Shown: positions 1-12,198 of the stretch, one piece after another
Position numbering within the stretch: the first letter of the stretch is position 1
Layout: each line of letters starts with the position of its first letter
Source of the DNA: Aeoliella straminimaris
GTDB taxonomy: Bacteria > Planctomycetota > Planctomycetia > Pirellulales > Lacipirellulaceae
Assembly (NCBI RefSeq): GCF_024054565.1
Contig: NZ_JAMXLR010000026.1
Coordinates: forward strand, 1 to 64,000
Reading direction: 5' to 3'
DNA length: 64,000 nucleotides
Notes under the pieces: generated by a model
Database searches by the model: none
Told to the model about the DNA's origin: nothing
What the model saw: the letters and a program-made list of their open reading frames with translations, nothing else
Program-made: the position numbers and the translations under genes

Positions 1-415
1 CAAAAACAGAGGGGAAATGACCGATTCCCCATCCCCATGGCGCAGCAGTTGGCGCACATTTCTAACCATAGGAACCTAACAGTTGAAATTCTCAGTGAGC
101 CCCGGTGGCATCGTAGCGTACGCACGCAGTTCCGATATTGCTTCGCGCCACAAGACCACGGCCCTCGGCGGAGAGGCTCAGTTGGACAAATGACCTTAGA
201 AGATTACGCGAGCCAGTCACGCAATGGCACCTGAAGGTTGACCGTCGCAATAGGGGCCGCTTATGGTGATGAAGCGGGAGAGTAGCTACAAAGCCTAGAT
301 TCACTTGATGCAACTTGGGCTGCGGTCACGCTCGGTGAGAAGGCTGCTCCCCATCTGATCTTTATTGCGACTCATCCGATCCCAGCCTTCAGTCTCCGAT
401 CCACATTCAATTACC
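1..415. other. No gene recognised at window start
   Basis: Only short overlapping reading frames with no recognisable protein character occur here. No tRNA, terminator or repeat was seen. The stretch probably holds the upstream region of the gene starting at 416. Confidence 0.6.
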
Positions 416-1573
416 ATGGCCGATCCGATAGGACCCGAGCATAGCAATCCACCGAAACAAAGTACCGCAAACGCAGAACCATGGGTGACCGTACAAACGT
501 CTCGTCACTTCATGGATTGGCTCGGTGAGTTCGACATCAGTTTGGGTTTCACGACCTACCAGACTGGGAAAGTCTTCTTTCTCGGGCGAAAGCCCGATAA
601 TGGAATCTCCGTGTTTGAGCGGACTTTCAACCATTGTATGGGGTTGTGGGCATCCGACGACTCCCAAGAGCTTTGGCTCAGCTCTAAGTTTCAACTATGG
701 CGGTTTCAGCAGGTTCCTGCGGCGGCAGTCCCGTACCGGACGGATCACGAAGCAGGTGGTTCCACAACTCACCAAGCGTGGACAGAACGAGGTTATGACG
801 TCGCGTATGTGCCCCGGGTCGGTTACACCACCGGCGATCTAGATATTCACGACATCGCCGTGGATTCGGATGGGAGAGTAGTTTTCGTGTGCACTTTGTT
901 TGGCTGCTTGGCAACACTCAGCCAGCGCGCCAGTTTCCAGCCGTTGTGGCGACCTCCTTTCCTGAGTGCTTTGGTGCCCGAGGACCGTTGTCACTTGAAT
1001 GGACTGGCCATGCGAAATGGTCGGCCTGCCTTCGTGACTGCGGTGGCCGACACCGATGTGGTGGATGGGTGGCGAGATCGTCGGCATGATGGCGGGTGCG
1101 TGGTCGACGTTCACTCTGGCGAGATGATCGCACGAGGGCTCTCAATGCCTCACTCACCGCGATGGTACCGCGACAGCTTGTGGGTGCTGAATTCTGGGAC
1201 CGGAGAGTTGGGCACGATCAATCTCGACACGGGCCAGTTCGATCCCGTCGCCTTTTGCCCTGGATACCTGCGCGGGCTCAGCTTTATCGGCGACTACGCG
1301 ATTGTCACACTCTCGAAGCCAAGACACGCTAGCTTCAATGGGCTCGCACTTGACGATCGCCTTCAGGCCCGCAACGCTGAGGCGCAGTGTGGTCTGCAAG
1401 TCATTGATGTGCGAAGCGGCACAGTCGCACACTGGGTGCGCTTGGACGGAGCGCTCGTAACGGAGCTTTACGATGTAGTCGTACTCCCTGGTGTGCGTCA
1501 GCCTATAGGGTTGGGGTTGAAGACAAACGAGATCGAACGGCTCATTCTGGTCGACGAACCAGGAAACCTCTAG
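416..1573 (+). CDS. TIGR03032-family protein (uncharacterised, beta-propeller-like)
   Basis: The product of 385 aa has the look of the TIGR03032/DUF4915 family: an opening that compares the sample with a reference (TSRHFMDWLGEFDISLGFTT), then blade-like segments with HCHLNGLA-type and MPHSPRWY motifs, a WVLNSGTGELG segment and a C-terminal ELYDVVVLPG motif. No signal peptide or membrane segment is visible, so it is probably cytoplasmic. The family's biochemical role is not established. The frame is open 17 codons further upstream, to 365, but homologues begin near the TSRHF segment, and the ATG at 416 is the first one with a plausible N-terminus. It stands alone; the next gene starts 164 bp downstream. 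The family assignment is from memory of its motifs, so I am confident it is a real gene and fairly confident of the family. Confidence 0.85.
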   Translation: MADPIGPEHSNPPKQSTANAEPWVTVQTSRHFMDWLGEFDISLGFTTYQTGKVFFLGRKPDNGISVFERTFNHCMGLWASDDSQELWLSSKFQLWRFQQVPAAAVPYRTDHEAGGSTTHQAWTERGYDVAYVPRVGYTTGDLDIHDIAVDSDGRVVFVCTLFGCLATLSQRASFQPLWRPPFLSALVPEDRCHLNGLAMRNGRPAFVTAVADTDVVDGWRDRRHDGGCVVDVHSGEMIARGLSMPHSPRWYRDSLWVLNSGTGELGTINLDTGQFDPVAFCPGYLRGLSFIGDYAIVTLSKPRHASFNGLALDDRLQARNAEAQCGLQVIDVRSGTVAHWVRLDGALVTELYDVVVLPGVRQPIGLGLKTNEIERLILVDEPGNL

Positions 1574-1737
1574 ACTTCGGACGATTAGATTCGTCGTTCT
1601 GGCCTTTGACGACTCGCTTATCCTAGCAGTTTACCAGTAAGAACCGCCCATCGCATAATTTGACAGCACGTGTCGCCAACGTTTATTCTTGCGGGGTCTC
1701 ACGTCTGTTGATTCTCATCTAGTTGGGGGGGCTTGCG

Positions 1738-4700
1738 ATGAAGCGGTCGGACTTGCTTGCTGGATTACGCCCACTGTTTCCTGCAGCCACCCGGAAGCGC
1801 ACTCCCAAGACGACATTTCCGCGGCCATCGATGCGCCGAGCCAGATTCGAGCACCTGGAAGACCGTCGGCTACTGGCGGTCGACTTCGGCGACGCGCCGG
1901 ATACGGCGTTGGGAACAGGCGTCGGCAATTACAATACGCTCTCCACGGACAACGGTCCGCAGCATACGATTGTCGTCGGCCTCCAAATGGGCGCCAGTGT
2001 CGATGGCGACGGAGGCGCTCTGCAGAACGCTGCCGCGAACGCCGACGACGTCAACGCCGCGCTACCCGACGACGAAGATGGCTTGGTCAATCCCACTGCT
2101 GACCTCGTGCTGACCGAGGGCACCCAGCCCACAATCGACGTATGGGTCACGAACACCAGCGGCTCGACGGCCACGCTCTACGGTTGGATCGACTATAACA
2201 CCGATGGGGTGTTCGACAATGTGACGGAGCGAACGTCGGTGAATGTCGCCAATGGCACGACCGATGGTGTGTCTACGCTCCTGTTTCCCACCGTGCCGGA
2301 CGGCATTGCAGGCACTACCTACGCACGGTTCCGACTGAGCACCGATACGGCGGCTGCTAGTCCAACAGGCGCCGCAGCGGATGGGGAGGTGGAAGACTAC
2401 CGGGTCAATGTGACTGCCCGCAGCAGTGGTTTGGTTGACAATGCAAAGAGCGAAAAGATTGCCCATAACGGCATTGGCCGGCCCACGCTAGACAATAGCG
2501 ATTATTTTGGGCGATCGGTTGCCGCGATTGGTGACATCGATGGTGATGGCATCACAGACTTAGCAGTAGGCGCCAACGGAGATGATACTATTGGCAACGA
2601 ACGAGGGGTCCTTCATATATTCTTGATGAATCCTGACGGTTCGGCTAGAGCTGAGTCGGTGATTTCCTCCGGTCAGATCGGGTTGGCGAATGGTGACTAC
2701 TTTGGCAGCTCAGTAGCGTCAATTGGTGATCTTGACGGCGATGGAATTACGGACGTGGCCGTGGGCGCGGAGAGAGCTGATGTTTCCAATGGCACCAACG
2801 TTGGGCGTCTTCATGTCGTGTATCTGAATGCAAACGGTACTCGAAAATCCTCGAACTCATTCACCAATTATGCAAATCCTGGTGCTTACTTTGGTCGTTC
2901 GGTAACTGGCATTGGCGACCTAGACGGCGACGGGATTCTCGACCTTGCAGTGGGTGCTTACGGCGACGACACCGGTGGAGCAGATCGAGGATCGGTCTAT
3001 GTCGCCTTCATGGACTCGGATGGAGACCCCGGTTTGCAGCGGAATATCGCGAGCAATAGTAACGGCGGTCCTCAGCTCACCGACGGCGATAAGTTTGGCA
3101 GTTCCCTTGCCAACATTGGCGACCTCGATGGCGACGGAGTCACGGACCTTGCCGTAGGAGCGGTGGGCGACGACACGGGCGGAAGCGATCGCGGCGCAGT
3201 CCATATCCTATTCATGAACTCCGACGGCACGGCGAAGAGCACGCAGAAGATTGCCAGCGGCACGGCCGGCGGCCCAACGCTGACCGACGGTGATCAGTTT
3301 GGCCGTTCGGTAGCGTCACTGGGTGACCTGGACGGAGACGGCGTGACTGACCTGGCGGTGGGTTCCTACTACGACGACACGGGTGGAAGCGCCCGCGGTG
3401 CAATTCATGTGCTGTTCATGAACACCGATGGCACCGTCAAAAAGAGCCACAAGATTGCCAGTGGCACGAATGGCGGACCGACTCTGTCGAACGACGATCG
3501 CTTCGGTGTTTCCATCACGTCGATGGGTGACCTCGACGGGGACGGCATCACCGACCTGGCCGTGGGCGCCAATTTTGACGACACCGGCGGCATCAATCGC
3601 GGTGCGGTTCACATGCTGTTTCTCGGCGAAGAGTTGATTAACACGCCACCTGTGTTCACCTCTCCTGCAGCAGTGGATGTGCCCGAGAACTCGACCTCCG
3701 TGATGACCGTGACGGCCGATGATGCCGAAGCCCCACCACAGGTAGTCACGTTCTCCATCGCCGGCGGCGCGGACCAGGATAAATTCGCCATTACATCAGA
3801 TGGCGAACTCTCCTTCATCGATGCACCCGATTTCGAAATGCCTGTCGACGCCAACGGCAACAATGTCTACGTCGTCACTGTCGAGGCAAACGATGGCGAT
3901 GGTGGGACTGTGAGCCAGACGATCAGCGTGACGGTTACGCCCGTCAACGATTATTCACCGAAGTTTACCTCCCCGGCCGCGGTGGAGATGCCAGAAAATA
4001 CGCTGGTGGTTCAGACCGTCACCGCAACGGACGGCGATCTACCGAGCCAACCAATCACTTTTTCCATATCGCCTTCCTTCGATGCAAATCTATTCTCCAT
4101 TACCAACGACGGCGTACTGTCGTTTAAGGAGGCTCCCGATTACGAATCTCCCGCTGACGAAGGCCAGGACAACACCTATCGAGTGACCGTCGGGATCAGC
4201 GACGGCTTTTCTTCCTTGTATCGTGTGGTGACGATCACCGTTACTCCCACCAACGACAATGCGCCTGTTTTTACTTCTCCTTCCACCGCGAACGTTGTAG
4301 AAGGCACGCTGGACGTCCTGACGGTCGTAGCGACAGACGCGGACCTACCTGAACAGGCCATTTCCTACGATTTAGAAGGTGGCGCCGACCTCAACCGTTT
4401 TTCGATTGACAGCAGCGGTTTGCTGTCGTTCATTACGCCTCCCGATTACGACGCCCCCAGCGATGCCAATGGCGACAATGTCTACGAGGCGTTGGTGACA
4501 GCCAGCGATGGAGCAGGCGAATTTACTACCCAGCCGATCAGCGTCCGTGTGGTGTCGGGAACCGACTTCGGCGACGCTCCAGATTCCGGCGTGGGAACCG
4601 GTGCTGGCAACTATCAGACTCTCGCAGCGGACAATGGGGCCAGGCATACGCTCGTCACTGGGCTGCAATTGGGGAGTGCTATTGATGGCGACGATGGGCT

Positions 4701-7700
4701 GCTTAGCAACTCATCAGCACTGGCGGACGACTTAGACGCCGCCTTGCCCGATGACGAGGACGGGCTGGTCAGTCCGGCGACCGATCTGCAATTGACGATC
4801 GGTACGACGCCGACAATCGCCATGCGTGTCACCAACAGCACGGGAACGACCGCGATTCTCTGGGGATGGGTCGACTACAACGGGGACGGAGCGTTCGACA
4901 ATACCACGGAGCGCGCAGCTGTCGCCGTGCCAAGCGGAACGATCAACGAAATCGCGATGTTGACCTTACCCATGGTAACCGGCGACTTGGCCGGCGACAC
5001 CTACGCCCGATTCCGCCTCAGCACCGATTTGGCAGCCGCCGACTCGACGGGGCTTGCCCTGGATGGCGAGGTCGAAGACTACCGCGTCTCGATCACGGCC
5101 CAGAGCGACGGGACGGTGGATTCAACCGCCACGCAAAAGATCGCCTCGGGCATAGCCGGCAGCCCAGCCCTGCAAGACCTTGATCTGTTCGGCCGGGCCG
5201 TCGAAGGGATTGGTGACCTCGACGGCGACGGCGTGCGCGATGTGGCCGTCGGAGCGATTGGCGACGATTCGGGTCGCGGTGCGGTGTACGTGCTCTTCAT
5301 GAACCCAGATGGCACGATCAAGGACCAAACAGAAATCGCCAGCAGCCTCAACGGCGGTCCGGCGCTCAATGGTTTTGATCGTTTCGGTCACTCCATCGCT
5401 TCCTTGGGCGACCTGGATGCGGACGGTGTGACGGACCTCGCCGTGGGAGCAATAGCAGTAGACACTGGCGGAACTAACCGTGGTGCAGTTTTTGTGTTGT
5501 TCATGAACCCTAACGGGAGCGTCAAGAGTTTTGAGATGATTGCCAGTGGCACGGGTGGAGGGCCGGCACTGTCAAACGGCGATCTCTTCGGCGTTGGAGT
5601 GTCGGCCGTGGGGGATCTCGACGGGGATGGGATTGTCGACTTGGCGGTGGGCGCAAATCAAGATGATACCGGCGGCGTGGATCGTGGAGCGGTGCACCTG
5701 CTGTATATGAATGCCGATGGGACCGCGAAGGCCACTCAGAAGATTGCCAGTGGTCTCAATGGAGGACCCGTCCTGGCCGACGGCGATCAGTTTGGCCGTT
5801 CGGTGAGTACGCTGGGCGACCTGGACGGTGATGGACGCCCCGAACTCGTTGTCGGGGCCCCCGCCAATAGTGCGAGTGCTGGTGCTGTTTACATCCTGTC
5901 GCTGAATCCTAATGGCACCGTTAAGTCAACGCAGAAGATTGGCAGCGACATCGGCGGTGGCCCCTTGTTGCCAGCCGGCGTTGCGTTTGGCGCCGCGGTT
6001 GAGACTGCGGGCGATCTGGATGGCGATGGCGTGGATGATCTTGTTGCAGGGGCACGCTTCGATCGGACGGCAAGCGACACGACCGGTGCGATCCACATCC
6101 TATTCATGAACTCCGACGGCACGGTGAGAGAGAGCCAGAAAATCGCCGGTAACATCAATGGCGGTCCGTCACTAAATGTAGGTGGCGAATTTGGAGACTC
6201 GGTGAGTGCCATTGGCGATCTGAACGGAGATGGCGTCACGGAACTGATCGTAGGAGCCGCCAACGATGCCACCGGCGGACCGGACCGTGGGGCGGCTTAC
6301 GTATTGTTCCTGAATGATCTCAACACCGATCCGGTGTTCACTTCGCCAACTTCAGTCAATGTCCCGGAAAATTCGACGACCGTACTCACCGTAACGGCAG
6401 AGGACAGTGATTTGCCCCCGCAAACGCTATCTTACTCGCTTGTTGGCGGCAACGATCAATCAAGCTTCTCTATTACTAGCGGTGGCGTGCTCAGCTTCTC
6501 CAGTCCACCCGATTTCGAGACCCCCTCGGACGACAACGGCGACAACATCTACGAGGTCGTAGTCCGCGTGAGCGACGGCCAGGAGGGTGAGGCTACCCAG
6601 TCGCTCCTAGTCAACGTGACGCCAGTGAACGACAACGATCCGATCTTCACGTCAACTTCTTCCGTTGACGTACCCGAGAATATCACTGGCATCCTTTCGT
6701 TGACCGCCACCGATGACGATGCGCCCACACAATCCATTACGTTCTCGGTGGCGGGTGGCGCCGACCAGGGGCAATTCGACGTTTCCCCGGGCGGCGTTCT
6801 CTCCTTCGCCTCACCTGCCGACTTTGAGGTGCCAATGGACTTCAACGGCGACAACGTTTACGAGGTGATCGTCGAAGCGAGTGACGGGTTCGGTGGTTTG
6901 AGTCAGCAGTCAATCACGGTGATGGTGACACCCGAGAACGACAATGATCCGGTGTTCATTACGCCAGACCAACATGAAGTACTCGAAGGGATGACCGATG
7001 TATTGCAGATCGCCGCCATCGACGACGATCTTCCCGCACAAACGGTCACTTACACTCTTGCGGGCGGCGAGGATGTTGATCAGTTTTCGCTTGACCCAGC
7101 GGGCCAATTGACTTTCGATGTCGTCACCGATTTCTTCAGCCCGACGGATGCCAACGGCGACAACGTCTATGAAGTGACGATCGAGGCAAATGATGGTCAA
7201 GGCGGGACAACAACTCAGATGCTGAGTATAACTGTTGTCTCGAATACCGATCTAGGCGACGCGCCGGATGTGCAACCGGGAACGGACATCAACGACTATC
7301 AAACATTATTTAGCGACAACGGTCCACGACATCGCATTGTCGACGGGTTGCGATTGGGTGCCAGCGTGGATGGCGACCCGGGCGACTTACAGAACTTTCT
7401 GGCCCAGGCAGACGATGTCGGGGCGGCATTGCCTGATGACGAAGATGGTGTGTCAAACCCGGCCAATGATTTGGTGCTGACGGTTGGCACGACGCCCTCG
7501 ATTAACTTGTGGGTAACGAACACGACCGCTGATCCTGCCACGTTGTATGGGTGGGTGGATTACAACGCCGACGGCGTCTTCGATAATGCCACCGAGCGTG
7601 CTAGCGTTGCGGTTCCCGCCGGGACGGACGGTGAGATTGCTACACTGATATTTCCCAGCATTCCGTATGGTGTAACGGGCACGACCTACGCCCGCTTCCG

Positions 7701-10700
7701 CTTGAGTTCCGATGTGGCAGCAGCCGATCCGGTGGGACTGGCAATTGATGGCGAGGTCGAGGACTATCGGGCGACGATTGTACGAGCGAGTGATGGTACG
7801 GTTGATCCGGCGTCAACCGTTGCGATAGGAAGCGGAATCGGCAATGGTCCGGTGGTCGCTGACAACGCGTATCTAGGCAATTCAGTGGCCAACATTGGCG
7901 ACCTAGACAACGACGGCATTTCTGATCTGGCTGTCGGTGCCACAGGCGATAGCACAGGAGGTTCTCGCAGTGGTGCCATCTACGTGCTCTTCATGAACGC
8001 CGATGGCACGGTGAAGAACGACACGAAGATCGCGCACAACACCTCAGGTGGTCCGTCCTTGGGAGTCCTCGACCAATTTGGACGTTCGATCACGGCCCTA
8101 GGCGACCTCGATGGCGATGGCGTGACGGAATTGGCGGTGGGGGCCAATGGTACCTTGAGCGGCGGTTCAGGACCTGGAGCGGTCTACGTCCTGTTTATGA
8201 ACACTGATGGCACTGTCAAGAACAGCACCAAGATTGCCAATGGGTTGAATGGCGGTCCCTCAATCGGAAACGGCGACCAATTTGGCTGGGCTGTCGGATC
8301 ACTGGGTGACTTCGACGGCGATGGAATGACCGACCTGGCCGTGGGGTCTCTTTCTGATAGTACCGGCGGCCCGCAACGCGGAGCGGTGCACGTTCTTTTC
8401 TTGAACACTGATGGCACGGTGAAGAGCAGCCAGAAGATCGCAAGCGGAGTCGGTGGTGGGCCCGTGTTGTCAGATGACGACTTCTTCGGGCGTTCGCTCA
8501 CAGCGATCGATGATCTCAATGGAGATGGACGCGGTGAACTCGTGGTTGGCTCAGTGAGAGACGATACGGGCGGCGACAATCGTGGGGCCGTGTACGTCTT
8601 GTTTATGAATCCCGATGGCACGGTGGCAAGCTACCAGAAAATCGCCAGCGACACGCTCGGAGGACCAACGCTCACCGATGGCGACAACTTTGGCTTCTCC
8701 GTTTCACCGGTCGGTGACCTGGATGGCGATGGCGTGGCCGATCTCGCGGTGGGTGCCGCCTACGACGATTCCGGCGGAGCGGATCGTGGAGCCGTGCATG
8801 TATTGTATCTGAACTCCGACGGTAGCGTGAAAGGGACGGGAAAGATCGCCAGCGACCTGTCGGGCGGCCCAACGATTGCCGACGACGAGTCATTCGGAAG
8901 CGGCGTAACGTCGCTTGGCGATTTGAACGGCGATGGGGTCATCGACCTGGCTGTGGGCTCGGAACTCGCCGATCTGGGTGGACTCAACCGTGGTGCCGTG
9001 CGAGTGCTGTTCCTCGATAAGGTCAACACTGATCCAGTCTTTAGCTCTCCCAATGCTGTAGCCGTAGCGGAGAATTCAGCTTCGGTGCTTACCGTAACGG
9101 CAACCGATGCTGATTATCCGCCACAACTGGTCAACTTCTCCATCGTTGGTGGAGTGGACGATGGCGCATTCACGATCACTGAGCAAGGCGAACTGTCGTT
9201 CGTCGCACCACCCGACTACGAAGCTCCCACGGATGCCGACGGCGACAATATCTACGAGGTGGCCGTCGAAGCGAGCGATGGCGACGGTGGCACGGCAACG
9301 CAAGATATGCTCGTCACGGTCACCGCTGAGAACGACAATCTGCCGGTATTCACGACGCCTTCCGCTGTTGACGTGCAGGAGAATACCACGGCCGTTCTCA
9401 CTGTCGCGGCTACGGACGCAGACTTGCCAGAGCAGACGCTCATTTACTCGATCGTCGGTGGAACTGACGAAACGGCCTTCATGATTACTGAAGACGGTAC
9501 GCTATCCTTCGCCGCCAGTCCTGATTACGAACAGCCTGCTGATGTCGATGGAAACAACACGTACGAGGTGACCATCCTGGCCTATGACGGGGCTGGCGGT
9601 GAGCAGACACAGACGATAAACGTCAGCGTGACACCAGTCGACGACAACAGCCCGATATTTACGACTCCTGATACTGTCGATGTCGAGGAAAACACGACGG
9701 CCCTACTCACAGTGGTGGCCACGGACACCGACCAGCCTCCACAGGCGATTACGTACAGCATCGTTGGCGGTGCCGATCAGGCGAAGTTCGATATTACAAG
9801 TGGCGGAGAGCTGACACTTGTCGAAGGACTCGATTTTGAGTCGCCAACCGATGCAAACGGCGACGGTATCTATGTGGTCATTGTACAGGCTACGGACGGC
9901 GTCTCGCCGACCTTCCAGGCGATCTTGGTCACGGTCGTTCCAGTGAATGACAACGATCCGGTGTTCACTTCGCCCAGTGCAGTAGGCGTCGACGAAAACA
10001 CGACCAGCGTGCTGACCGTTACAGCGACGGACGCGGATCTGCCGGCTCAAGACATCACCTTTACGCTCGTGGGTGGGGCCGACCAAGCCAGTTTCTCTAT
10101 CACCAGTGCCGGCGAACTCAGTTTCAATGAAGCCCCCGACTTCGAGATGCCTGTGGACTCGGATGGCAACAATGTCTACGAAGTGACGGTCGAAGCCACT
10201 GACGGACAGTTGGGTACAACAATGCAAACGGTTCTTGTCACCGTCGAGGATGTCGAAGAGCCGTCTTTTGGGGACTTCAATCGAGATGGCCGAGTCAATC
10301 TCGCCGACTACGTCGTCTGGCGCAACAACCTGGGCGCGTCAGACGAAAGCAGCATCAACGATAACGGCGACGGCATGAACGGTGTCGACGCGGCAGACTA
10401 CCAACTCTGGAAAGACAACTTCGGCAACACTTATCCAGTGCCAGTCGCGGCACTAACTGCTACCGTTGCCGCAATGAGTGCGTCGGCAACTACTGGATCG
10501 GAAGCAACTGGCGACGCATCAAATCCTGCAACTGACGCAGCCTTTGCCGCGTACAATTCGCCGGAACCTGATGCGACCGCGACCCAATCATCCCGTGGTG
10601 AGTCAACGACGACGTCAAGCGGCACCAATGACCAGCCATCACTACTTCTGCTGCTGGACCAGCAAGAGCACGATAGCGAAAATTCACAGCCAGTAGACTC

Positions 10701-10785
10701 CCTAGCTAGCGAAGAACGGCGATCACAAAGGTCGCCAGCGACACTCGAGTCTTCACTGGCCGTCGTCTTCGACGATTGGCGTTAG
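1738..10785 (+). CDS. Giant LEPR-xLL surface protein: 3 x [GEVED, 6 FG-GAP, 3-4 cadherin-like] plus dockerin
   Basis: The product of 3015 aa is predicted to be exported and calcium-dependent. The N-terminus is basic and carries [11 protein letters not shown] (about residues 38-47), the LEPR-xLL motif typical of giant planctomycete surface proteins. Three modules follow, starting at residues 49, 943 and 1838. Each has a GEVED domain ending in DGEVEDYR, six FG-GAP blades with GDLDGDGxxDLAVGA calcium loops (18 in all) and cadherin-like repeats opening with a PVFTSP..V.V.EN pattern (3, 3 and 4). A dockerin-like pair with [12 protein letters not shown] lies near residue 2845, followed by a low-complexity tail rich in Ser, Thr and Asp. 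The six blades per module may fold as a propeller. ATG 1738 is preferred to the ATG at 1723 because a G-rich tract lies just before it and the Lys-Arg N-terminus then starts the protein. The role is probably adhesion or cell-surface architecture. The exact ligand is unknown. Confidence 0.93.
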   Translation: MKRSDLLAGLRPLFPAATRKRTPKTTFPRPSMRRARFEHLEDRRLLAVDFGDAPDTALGTGVGNYNTLSTDNGPQHTIVVGLQMGASVDGDGGALQNAAANADDVNAALPDDEDGLVNPTADLVLTEGTQPTIDVWVTNTSGSTATLYGWIDYNTDGVFDNVTERTSVNVANGTTDGVSTLLFPTVPDGIAGTTYARFRLSTDTAAASPTGAAADGEVEDYRVNVTARSSGLVDNAKSEKIAHNGIGRPTLDNSDYFGRSVAAIGDIDGDGITDLAVGANGDDTIGNERGVLHIFLMNPDGSARAESVISSGQIGLANGDYFGSSVASIGDLDGDGITDVAVGAERADVSNGTNVGRLHVVYLNANGTRKSSNSFTNYANPGAYFGRSVTGIGDLDGDGILDLAVGAYGDDTGGADRGSVYVAFMDSDGDPGLQRNIASNSNGGPQLTDGDKFGSSLANIGDLDGDGVTDLAVGAVGDDTGGSDRGAVHILFMNSDGTAKSTQKIASGTAGGPTLTDGDQFGRSVASLGDLDGDGVTDLAVGSYYDDTGGSARGAIHVLFMNTDGTVKKSHKIASGTNGGPTLSNDDRFGVSITSMGDLDGDGITDLAVGANFDDTGGINRGAVHMLFLGEELINTPPVFTSPAAVDVPENSTSVMTVTADDAEAPPQVVTFSIAGGADQDKFAITSDGELSFIDAPDFEMPVDANGNNVYVVTVEANDGDGGTVSQTISVTVTPVNDYSPKFTSPAAVEMPENTLVVQTVTATDGDLPSQPITFSISPSFDANLFSITNDGVLSFKEAPDYESPADEGQDNTYRVTVGISDGFSSLYRVVTITVTPTNDNAPVFTSPSTANVVEGTLDVLTVVATDADLPEQAISYDLEGGADLNRFSIDSSGLLSFITPPDYDAPSDANGDNVYEALVTASDGAGEFTTQPISVRVVSGTDFGDAPDSGVGTGAGNYQTLAADNGARHTLVTGLQLGSAIDGDDGLLSNSSALADDLDAALPDDEDGLVSPATDLQLTIGTTPTIAMRVTNSTGTTAILWGWVDYNGDGAFDNTTERAAVAVPSGTINEIAMLTLPMVTGDLAGDTYARFRLSTDLAAADSTGLALDGEVEDYRVSITAQSDGTVDSTATQKIASGIAGSPALQDLDLFGRAVEGIGDLDGDGVRDVAVGAIGDDSGRGAVYVLFMNPDGTIKDQTEIASSLNGGPALNGFDRFGHSIASLGDLDADGVTDLAVGAIAVDTGGTNRGAVFVLFMNPNGSVKSFEMIASGTGGGPALSNGDLFGVGVSAVGDLDGDGIVDLAVGANQDDTGGVDRGAVHLLYMNADGTAKATQKIASGLNGGPVLADGDQFGRSVSTLGDLDGDGRPELVVGAPANSASAGAVYILSLNPNGTVKSTQKIGSDIGGGPLLPAGVAFGAAVETAGDLDGDGVDDLVAGARFDRTASDTTGAIHILFMNSDGTVRESQKIAGNINGGPSLNVGGEFGDSVSAIGDLNGDGVTELIVGAANDATGGPDRGAAYVLFLNDLNTDPVFTSPTSVNVPENSTTVLTVTAEDSDLPPQTLSYSLVGGNDQSSFSITSGGVLSFSSPPDFETPSDDNGDNIYEVVVRVSDGQEGEATQSLLVNVTPVNDNDPIFTSTSSVDVPENITGILSLTATDDDAPTQSITFSVAGGADQGQFDVSPGGVLSFASPADFEVPMDFNGDNVYEVIVEASDGFGGLSQQSITVMVTPENDNDPVFITPDQHEVLEGMTDVLQIAAIDDDLPAQTVTYTLAGGEDVDQFSLDPAGQLTFDVVTDFFSPTDANGDNVYEVTIEANDGQGGTTTQMLSITVVSNTDLGDAPDVQPGTDINDYQTLFSDNGPRHRIVDGLRLGASVDGDPGDLQNFLAQADDVGAALPDDEDGVSNPANDLVLTVGTTPSINLWVTNTTADPATLYGWVDYNADGVFDNATERASVAVPAGTDGEIATLIFPSIPYGVTGTTYARFRLSSDVAAADPVGLAIDGEVEDYRATIVRASDGTVDPASTVAIGSGIGNGPVVADNAYLGNSVANIGDLDNDGISDLAVGATGDSTGGSRSGAIYVLFMNADGTVKNDTKIAHNTSGGPSLGVLDQFGRSITALGDLDGDGVTELAVGANGTLSGGSGPGAVYVLFMNTDGTVKNSTKIANGLNGGPSIGNGDQFGWAVGSLGDFDGDGMTDLAVGSLSDSTGGPQRGAVHVLFLNTDGTVKSSQKIASGVGGGPVLSDDDFFGRSLTAIDDLNGDGRGELVVGSVRDDTGGDNRGAVYVLFMNPDGTVASYQKIASDTLGGPTLTDGDNFGFSVSPVGDLDGDGVADLAVGAAYDDSGGADRGAVHVLYLNSDGSVKGTGKIASDLSGGPTIADDESFGSGVTSLGDLNGDGVIDLAVGSELADLGGLNRGAVRVLFLDKVNTDPVFSSPNAVAVAENSASVLTVTATDADYPPQLVNFSIVGGVDDGAFTITEQGELSFVAPPDYEAPTDADGDNIYEVAVEASDGDGGTATQDMLVTVTAENDNLPVFTTPSAVDVQENTTAVLTVAATDADLPEQTLIYSIVGGTDETAFMITEDGTLSFAASPDYEQPADVDGNNTYEVTILAYDGAGGEQTQTINVSVTPVDDNSPIFTTPDTVDVEENTTALLTVVATDTDQPPQAITYSIVGGADQAKFDITSGGELTLVEGLDFESPTDANGDGIYVVIVQATDGVSPTFQAILVTVVPVNDNDPVFTSPSAVGVDENTTSVLTVTATDADLPAQDITFTLVGGADQASFSITSAGELSFNEAPDFEMPVDSDGNNVYEVTVEATDGQLGTTMQTVLVTVEDVEEPSFGDFNRDGRVNLADYVVWRNNLGASDESSINDNGDGMNGVDAADYQLWKDNFGNTYPVPVAALTATVAAMSASATTGSEATGDASNPATDAAFAAYNSPEPDATATQSSRGESTTTSSGTNDQPSLLLLLDQQEHDSENSQPVDSLASEERRSQRSPATLESSLAVVFDDWR
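1882..4563 (+). repeat. Coding module 1 of the 3015-aa protein
   Basis: First copy of the long tandem module: GEVED, six FG-GAP and three cadherin-like repeats. It is 2682 bp long (894 aa) and starts at the DFGDAPD motif. Confidence 0.9.
4564..7248 (+). repeat. Coding module 2 of the 3015-aa protein
   Basis: Second copy, 2685 bp (895 aa), with the same domain order and count as module 1. It starts at the second DFGDAPD. The third cadherin-like repeat of modules 1 and 2 shares an unusual V.EG..DVL opening instead of V.EN, which supports block duplication over independent assembly. Confidence 0.9.
7249..10257 (+). repeat. Coding module 3, with one extra cadherin-like repeat
   Basis: Third copy, starting at DLGDAPD. 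It is about 3.0 kb, longer than the others because it has four cadherin-like repeats instead of three; about 105 aa of extra length fits one repeat. The dockerin follows directly. Confidence 0.88.
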
Positions 10786-11323
10786 GATTTAACTTCTAGG
10801 AGATCCGTCTGGATTGCACCATTCCCTAAAGCGTGGATCAATCCGTTCAGTTCGCTCCATTCTCCTGCGACCGAACCGCCAAGGTGGTCGGCCATGCAGG
10901 CTTAAGTACTCAACTAAGAAGTCGAAGCGATAACACTCATTGCCAAGAAGAGCAGCTGCCAGTGTCGCCCCTTGCTGGAATGACTTCAGCGCGATGCTTC
11001 CAAAGCGTTGTCGATTTCCGTCGGAAAGGTCGTACGCAGGTCGCAGCAGCCACCCTCAAAGTGCCCAGTTTAGAATGGCAGTTCGGTGCGCGGATTCGAT
11101 TGGGGCCGAGACAGCGCCAACAGCGCCGCATACTGCGCCGCGGGCATGGAGAATCGGTAAGTCTTCCACGCTTTGTGAGGTTCTTACGAGTCCCGGATGG
11201 ACTCGCAGGCAGGTTAAAAGACTTCAACTTGTGACGGCCACGTGACACTGACATTGGACGCCAAGGCGACGTACCGTTGGGCAGTTGTGCTATAGTGCCG
11301 TATGTTATCTGCGGAGAAGCAAC
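10786..11323. other. Intergenic, no gene supported
   Basis: Overlapping reading frames on both strands read as Arg/Ser-rich shadow peptides with no domain character. A tatagt sequence at 11291-11296 could be a -10 element for the small gene at 11324, but no matching -35 is obvious. Confidence 0.5.
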
Positions 11324-11566
11324 ATGTACGTCCCTGCGTTCGAGCAGCGAGGCACGACCAAAATGCCCCAAGAGCCCCACCAAGAACCCTCGACTGAGGC
11401 GACCAGCAGCCGCGATTCGACTAGATTCGATCCGCGGACCAAACCGGGGTATCCACCGAATCCGAAGCGCCTGACGCCGGAGGAGGCGCAGCGGCAGTGC
11501 GACGCGCTGCCGGAGTCGGCCTGGGAGGCGGGCGAGGAAATGGCGCGGAAGCAGGGCCTGATCTGA
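11324..11566 (+). CDS. Small hypothetical protein
   Basis: An 80-aa hydrophilic product, not recognised. The second half (PGYPPNPKRLTPEEAQRQC, then a Glu/Ala-rich helix ending EEMARKQGLI) reads like a real small soluble protein, while the first third is low in complexity. ATG 11324 is chosen because GGAG lies at 11313-11316, 7 nt upstream; ATG 11363 is an alternative. It has no co-oriented partner, and it lies at the edge of the accessory scar. It could equally be a chance frame. Confidence 0.42.
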   Translation: MYVPAFEQRGTTKMPQEPHQEPSTEATSSRDSTRFDPRTKPGYPPNPKRLTPEEAQRQCDALPESAWEAGEEMARKQGLI

Positions 11567-11890
11567 GCCAGCTGACCGAAGTCCAGTGCGTCCAGCTGGC
11601 CCCTCATCGGCAGATCGGGTGGAGTTACCCCACAACTGGTATCATTTGGGGGCGTGGAGTCTTTGGGTTGGACCATCCACGGTCCCGAGCTTGGCCGGCG
11701 TGACGCCCGCTCCTTTTCGACGAACCGGCGAGCACTTCCCTTCAGGCGAGAGGCCGACGCACAGTCGCCAAGATTGCCCCCGTTGGGGCGTTTCTGCCCT
11801 AATCCACCCTTTCCCGCGGCGGCCAAGACGCGGCGCCAGACGGCCTCCTGGACCCTCAGGCCACACATCATGCGTTCACGCTAGAAAGCG
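11567..11890. other. Intergenic, nothing recognised
   Basis: GC-rich sequence with overlapping open frames on both strands but no protein motif. It leads into the hairpin at 11891 and the dispersed repeat at 11956. Confidence 0.45.
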
Positions 11891-11913
11891 CAAAACGGTA
11901 GTCTACCGTTTTG
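11891..11913. terminator. Perfect hairpin ending in TTTT
   Basis: CAAAACGGTA at 11891-11900 pairs perfectly with TACCGTTTTG at 11904-11913 across a 3-nt loop. The A run and T run make it terminator-like on both strands. It lies 325 bp after the small gene at 11324 and just before the dispersed repeat, so it may instead belong to the mobile scar. Confidence 0.45.
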
Positions 11914-11955
11914 GCAGCTTCGACCCTACTGTGCATAAATAGTATCAAATGCAAT

Positions 11956-12020
11956 CCAAAGAAACCATTTGCAACGGCGAATACAGGGGTGTATGATCCT
12001 ATGAAACCAGAGGGAAACGC
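11956..12020 (+). repeat. 65-bp dispersed repeat, copy A
   Basis: By eye this aligns without gaps to 54341-54405 at roughly four-fifths identity, with the shared core gtgtatga.cctatgaaa followed by agaggga. It lies next to the tRNA fragment and integrase remnant. The second copy is next to a transposase remnant, so the element is probably associated with mobile DNA. Confidence 0.7.
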
Positions 12021-12046
12021 CGAAACTCTCGTGATTCGTGGGCGTT

Positions 12047-12088
<42 letters not shown>

Positions 12089-12198
12089 CTTCTGTTAAAC
12101 CCTTTGGCAGACGCGAGTTAGCGTATCCGGCACTTCTGCCGTGCAGCCTGTAGTCACCCTCGTTTTGGTTGTAATCGTACAACCGAAAGGACGCAGGC

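Noticed and set aside
10937..11635. 232-codon frame on the minus strand
   Set aside because: Arg/Pro-rich shadow overlapping the small plus-strand gene at 11324, which has a ribosome-binding site.
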